8,754 nt of DNA, taken from contig CAMTZV010000029.1 in the NCBI GenBank assembly GCA_947086625.1, positions 1 to 8,754 on the forward strand, in the 5' to 3' direction. The notes below the pieces were generated by a model. That model was not told where the DNA came from and ran no database searches. It worked only from the letters and a program-made list of their open reading frames with translations. The position numbers were made by a program, and so were the translations under genes. This document shows, piece after piece, positions 6,156 through 8,754 of this stretch. The stretch is from an uncultured bacterium. GTDB lineage: Bacteria > Bacillota > Clostridia > Lachnospirales > Lachnospiraceae. Positions within the stretch are counted from its first letter, which is position 1; every line of letters starts with the position of its first letter.

Positions 6156-6239
6156 CTGTATTTCGGGAAATTTCTTTGGCGGATACGCCACAGCCTGGCT
6201 CTGAACGGTTCGGCCATCGGCTGAGTGATGCGCGAATCA

Positions 6240-6254
6240 TGCTTGCATGAATGA
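6240..6254 (+). repeat. 15-bp direct repeat TGCTTGCATGAATGA, copy 2
   Basis: This copy is identical to 6141-6155. Here the left strand of the hairpin is UCAUG, giving five Watson-Crick pairs with CAUGA around the same CUUG loop. CUUG is a known stable tetraloop. Confidence 0.8.
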
Positions 6255-6392
6255 GCACATCGCACAGGCGATGAGCAGCGCGCCGTCTTATGAGCAAAGT
6301 TAGCTGCGAAGCAGCGGGAAAGCGCTGGAAGCGCCTTTGCGAATGGCACGGCCGAACGCAAAAATATGGACAACATCAAGCGAGGAACCCTT

Positions 6393-7631
6393 ATGAATAA
6401 GAAAGAAGTCATGGAGATCAAACGGCGTTTCAAAAAAGAAGACTGCACCTTCACACGCATGTGCGGCTGCTATGTGGACGCCGAAAAGAATAAGGTCGTA
6501 CGCTTCGGGCAGACCTTTCTGAACCTGGAGGAGGAAGAATTTTTCAAGTATCTCGATATTGCAAAAAAGGTGCTCTCCGGCAACATCGGAAACAACCTGC
6601 TCACGCTCGACATTCCGCTCGAGGAGGAAAGTGCCGGCGGCAGACAGCAGTTTTTGATGGGGCTTCGCGAGAGCCGCCTGAAAAACGACGACCTCATGGA
6701 GCGGTTCTATGATATGGTGATCGAGAGCTACGACTACGCGGGCAACTACCTCATTCTCGCATTCCACGACGCCTACGACGTCATAACGAAGACGAAGGAC
6801 AACAGCCGTCTCGACGAGTCCGAGGAGGTCTACGAATACCTGCTGTTCGCCATCTGCCCTGTCTCGCTCTCAAAGCCGGGGCTGGGCTACCGTGCGGACG
6901 AAAACCGCATCGGCCCGCGCATCCGTGACTGGGTGGTGGGAATGCCGGACACCGGATTCGTATTCCCCGCCTTTAACGAGCGCACCACGGACATCCACTC
7001 GCTCCTCTTTTACACACGGGACACGAAGGAGCCCCATTCCGAATTTATGGAAAACGGACTTGGCTGCGGCCCGAGACGCACCGCAACCGAGCAGAAAAAC
7101 CTCTTTTCGCATATCGTGAAGCACGCACTTGGAAACGACGAGGAAAAAAGCGATGAGGCGCTCTATGAGCTGCAGCAGAAAATGAGTGACTACATAGAAG
7201 AACAGGAGGTGTACGTGGACGAGGAGACCGGCGTCATTTTGGAGGGCGAGGAGCTCTCGAAGCTGATCGCCGACACACGCATCTCCGACGACGCCGCCTC
7301 CTGCATCAAGGAAGCCTACGACAAGAGCTTTCACGATCAGCTTCCCGAGGTGTCGCATCTCATCGATCCGAAAGCCCTGGAGGAGGGCGCGCGCGTCCGC
7401 GAGCAGCAGGAGCTGCGAAAGGAGGTCGAGCAGCTGCGCCAGCAGGTCAGCCGGCACGATACGGACGACGACTCCGACGACACGGTCAAAACGTACGACG
7501 TGATCCTGCGCGTAAAGCCGGAGAAGGTCCCCCAGATCCGCTCCCAGACAATCGACGGCAGAAAATGCCTCGTGATCCCGCTGGAGGAAAACGAGCACGC
7601 CGCCGTCAACGGAGTAAACACAACCGTATAA
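6393..7631 (+). CDS. DUF4317 family protein
   Basis: This 412-residue soluble protein opens MNKKEVMEIKRRFKKEDCTF and continues TRMCGCYVDAEKNKV, which I recognise as the start of the DUF4317 family, common in Lachnospiraceae and without established function. There is no signal peptide or membrane segment. A GIGNNLL-like stretch (SGNIGNNLL, 62-70), a GCGPRR motif (224-229) and a charged helical segment likely to form a coiled coil (about 328-353) are visible. An Asp-rich stretch (356-363) separates it from a small C-terminal region. The start at 6393 is preferred over ATG at 6366 because AGGAA lies 5 nt upstream and family members begin MNKK. It is transcribed alone, divergent from the MBOAT operon and convergent with the response regulator, behind the structured leader. 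No biochemical role can be read from the sequence. Confidence 0.85.
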   Translation: MNKKEVMEIKRRFKKEDCTFTRMCGCYVDAEKNKVVRFGQTFLNLEEEEFFKYLDIAKKVLSGNIGNNLLTLDIPLEEESAGGRQQFLMGLRESRLKNDDLMERFYDMVIESYDYAGNYLILAFHDAYDVITKTKDNSRLDESEEVYEYLLFAICPVSLSKPGLGYRADENRIGPRIRDWVVGMPDTGFVFPAFNERTTDIHSLLFYTRDTKEPHSEFMENGLGCGPRRTATEQKNLFSHIVKHALGNDEEKSDEALYELQQKMSDYIEEQEVYVDEETGVILEGEELSKLIADTRISDDAASCIKEAYDKSFHDQLPEVSHLIDPKALEEGARVREQQELRKEVEQLRQQVSRHDTDDDSDDTVKTYDVILRVKPEKVPQIRSQTIDGRKCLVIPLEENEHAAVNGVNTTV

Positions 7632-7638
7632 CCCTCAG

Positions 7639-7667
7639 GCGGGCAGGAGCGCTTTTCCCCTGCCCGC
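7639..7667. terminator. Strong hairpin after the DUF4317 gene
   Basis: GCGGGCAGG (7639-7647) and CCTGCCCGC (7659-7667) form a perfect 9-bp stem with an 11-nt loop, 8 bp after the DUF4317 stop. No T-tract follows on either strand, so efficiency is doubtful. AGCGCTTTT in the loop (7648-7656) is also exactly complementary to AAAAGCGCT at 7684-7692, allowing an alternative pairing with the convergent gene's terminator. Confidence 0.45.
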
Positions 7668-7682
7668 TGTGCGTCCGCATCG

Positions 7683-7705
7683 AAAAAGCGCTGCGTGCCG
7701 GCAGC
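7683..7705 (-). terminator. Likely intrinsic terminator of the response regulator gene
   Basis: On the minus strand GCTGC (7705-7701), a 6-nt loop and GCAGC (7694-7690) are followed by GC and a run of five T (7687-7683). The stem begins about 11 bp after the regulator stop. The stem is short; a competing 6-bp stem GTGTGC/GCACGC overlaps it. Confidence 0.5.
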
Positions 7706-7715
7706 CTGCACACCG

Positions 7716-8504
7716 CTACATCTGTAGACGAAGCGCCATATTTCCCAGAAATTCGGCGTTGGTAGGCCTGCCCTTTTTCTGATCAAACGGAAACGGGTAA
7801 CAGCTGCTCAGCTCCTGGATCTTTCCCGCCGCAAATGTCACCTCGATCGCATTGCGCAGCGCGCGCTCCACGCACTCCTTTGTGGTGCCCCGATTTTCGG
7901 CAATCGCCGGATAGATGTCCCCGGTCACGCGCAGGGGTGCGCCTTTATTTTTCATAATCATCACGATGCCGTCCGCCGCATAGAAAAAACCGACCTGCTT
8001 GCGCCGAAAGCCCATCTTCTCAAGCTCACTCTCCACATATTTCCGCGTGATCTCATTCGCCTTTTCCTCGTTGTAGCGCTCCATCAGATCAGTGCTGCCG
8101 CTTTCGTTCAGCATTTTCTGGTACGGATATATTTTTTCGATAATGCTGAGCACCTTTCCCGCAGAATAGGAGCTGTTTGTCTTGCGGTAAATATAATCCG
8201 CCCCGTGCCCGCGCATATAGCCGAGCGTTATACTGGAAGCCGTATTTGTGACAACTACGATAAAGGGCTTTTTTCCCCCGCACTGTTCGATCGAATCGAG
8301 CAGCGAGACTCCGTCGCCCTCACTTAATTCAACATCCAGAATAATCACATCCACCTCGTGTGTCTGCAGATATTCAAACGCCTCCCGCTCACTTCCGGTA
8401 TCATATACAACCGCAAGCCCCGGCCGGCGCAGAGCAACCGTTCGGAAGCTCTCGCACACCTGCGGATCATCCTCTACAAGCATAAGCTTTATCAAGTCCG
8501 GCAT
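7716..8504 (-). CDS. Response regulator with Spo0A-type C-terminal domain
   Basis: The 262-residue protein has an N-terminal receiver domain (about 5-125). It shows the acidic pocket Glu11-Asp12-Asp13, phospho-acceptor Asp57 in DVIILDVEL, switch Thr86 and conserved Lys108. A linker of about 25 residues leads to a C-terminal domain (about 150-262). Its pattern resembles the Spo0A effector domain: IYPAIAENRGTT, then VERALRNAIEV (212-222, the recognition-helix region) and PTNAEFL (247-253) near the end. It should therefore bind DNA when phosphorylated. Whether it is true Spo0A or a paralogue cannot be settled here; similarity in the effector helix looks partial, and no SpoIVB or other neighbour of canonical spo0A is visible. 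No sensor kinase is adjacent. The start at 8504 has GAGGAG 7 nt upstream. Confidence 0.82.
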   Translation of the reverse strand: MPDLIKLMLVEDDPQVCESFRTVALRRPGLAVVYDTGSEREAFEYLQTHEVDVIILDVELSEGDGVSLLDSIEQCGGKKPFIVVVTNTASSITLGYMRGHGADYIYRKTNSSYSAGKVLSIIEKIYPYQKMLNESGSTDLMERYNEEKANEITRKYVESELEKMGFRRKQVGFFYAADGIVMIMKNKGAPLRVTGDIYPAIAENRGTTKECVERALRNAIEVTFAAGKIQELSSCYPFPFDQKKGRPTNAEFLGNMALRLQM

Positions 8505-8561
8505 AGACGCACTCCTCTTTTGTCTTTGTCATTATTACCCTCGATTGACAGGGGCAACTGA

Positions 8562-8591
8562 ATTATAAACCCTTTTCATGATAATTATCAA
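8562..8591 (-). promoter_or_regulatory. Promoter of the response regulator, -35 overlapped by a palindrome
   Basis: On the minus strand there is TTGATA (8586-8591), an 18-bp spacer and a perfect TATAAT (8562-8567), giving a 5' UTR of about 50 nt. The perfect 12-bp palindrome TGATAATTATCA (8579-8590) covers most of the -35 and resembles part of a Fur-type box, though not the full 7-1-7 form. Confidence 0.65.
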
Positions 8592-8691
8592 GTATACCCG
8601 CTGGTGGTTCAAATGGCACGCAACGATTCGGCCTGCGGCTTCCCGGTTACGGAATCCGGTTAAATTTAAAAAATCACGCAATCTGTCAGCC

Positions 8692-8720
8692 ATTTTCATC
8701 ACAGGTGATAGTGCTGTCAA
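8692..8720 (-). promoter_or_regulatory. Candidate second, upstream promoter with a palindrome in the spacer
   Basis: On the minus strand there is a perfect TTGACA (8715-8720), a 17-bp spacer and GAAAAT (8692-8697, four of six). The perfect palindrome ATCAC-AG-GTGAT (8698-8709) occupies the spacer next to the -10. The regions between the two promoters and from 8721 to the window end show nothing else I can support. Confidence 0.4.
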
Positions 8721-8754
8721 ACACGTTATTGATAAGATGCTTTTATACCCCCGG

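Larger units (their letters stand above)
6098..6357 (+). ncRNA. Highly structured 5' leader / ncRNA or palindromic repeat element, class unknown
   Basis: Two adjacent domains fold by hand without conflict. Domain I is closed by a perfect 14-bp stem (6100-6113 with 6194-6207). It encloses a perfect 12-bp stem (6122-6133 with 6156-6167) capped by a UCGUG-CUUG-CAUGA hairpin, and a TGGCG-GATA-CGCCA hairpin (6177-6190). Domain II is closed by GTTCGGCC (6208-6215) with GGCCGAAC (6350-6357). It contains GCGCG/CGCGC (6230-6234 with 6279-6283) enclosing two hairpins (UCAUG-CUUG-CAUGA at 6237-6250 and CATCGC-ACAG-GCGATG at 6258-6273), then GCAAAG/CTTTGC (6294-6299 with 6335-6340) enclosing two more (6303-6315 and 6322-6334). 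The DUF4317 start codon follows 35 bp later with no terminator between, so it would be its leader. I do not recognise a riboswitch class; a mobile palindromic repeat is the main alternative. Confidence 0.5.

Noticed and set aside
6029..6460. 143-codon frame on the - strand across the divergent intergenic region
   Set aside because: It runs through the palindromic region and into the start of the DUF4317 gene; its repeated HSCKHD-like residues come from the 15-bp DNA repeat, not from a protein repeat.
6870..7598. 242-codon frame opposite the DUF4317 gene
   Set aside because: It is a Leu/Val/Arg-rich antisense shadow without motifs.
8535..8720. 61-codon frame upstream of the response regulator
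   Set aside because: It contains both candidate promoters and their palindromes, and shows no motif.

Overview
The window looks like a chromosomal segment of a moderately GC-rich, low-motility-information Firmicute, most likely Lachnospiraceae (Clostridium cluster XIVa-like). The reasons are a DUF4317 protein, a response regulator with a Spo0A-type C-terminal domain, a DUF815-type AAA ATPase, strong GGAGG ribosome binding sites and SigA-type promoters. This assignment is inference from gene families; nothing in the window fixes the genus. I see no tRNA, rRNA, CRISPR array, insertion sequence or phage gene.

Layout. Positions 1-446 (-) hold the N-terminal part of a PHP-type histidinol-phosphatase, cut by the window edge, with its own promoter at 508-536. 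Positions 577-1049 (-) hold no convincing protein gene. They are bracketed by a near-consensus SigA promoter (1056-1084, with an A/T-rich upstream stretch) and an intrinsic terminator with a 15-bp stem (577-620). I read this as an independent, purine-rich transcript of about 470 nt carrying three evenly spaced GGAGGUACGG-type repeats. Positions 1185-5907 (-) form one likely operon, in transcription order: MBOAT O-acyltransferase, membrane-anchored SGNH hydrolase/acyltransferase, inositol-monophosphatase-family phosphatase (ATGA overlap with the SGNH gene) and DUF815-type AAA ATPase. A promoter with repeated GTAAAC half-sites lies in front of it (5920-5988).

Positions 6063-6392 (+) separate the divergent MBOAT operon from the DUF4317 gene. 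They contain a promoter whose predicted start coincides with the first base of a 260-nt region that folds on paper into two adjacent, fully nested multi-branched domains with perfect long stems (6098-6357). This is either a structured 5' leader or ncRNA, or a palindromic repeat element. The DUF4317 gene (6393-7631, +) converges on a response regulator (7716-8504, -) through a hairpin-rich intergenic region. The regulator has two candidate promoters upstream, each overlapping a palindrome.

How it fits together. The MBOAT/SGNH pair suggests O-acylation (probably O-acetylation) of an extracytoplasmic polysaccharide, with phosphatase and ATPase genes co-transcribed for reasons the sequence does not reveal. 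The two most unusual items are non-coding: the terminator-bounded RNA at 577-1049 and the structured region at 6098-6357.
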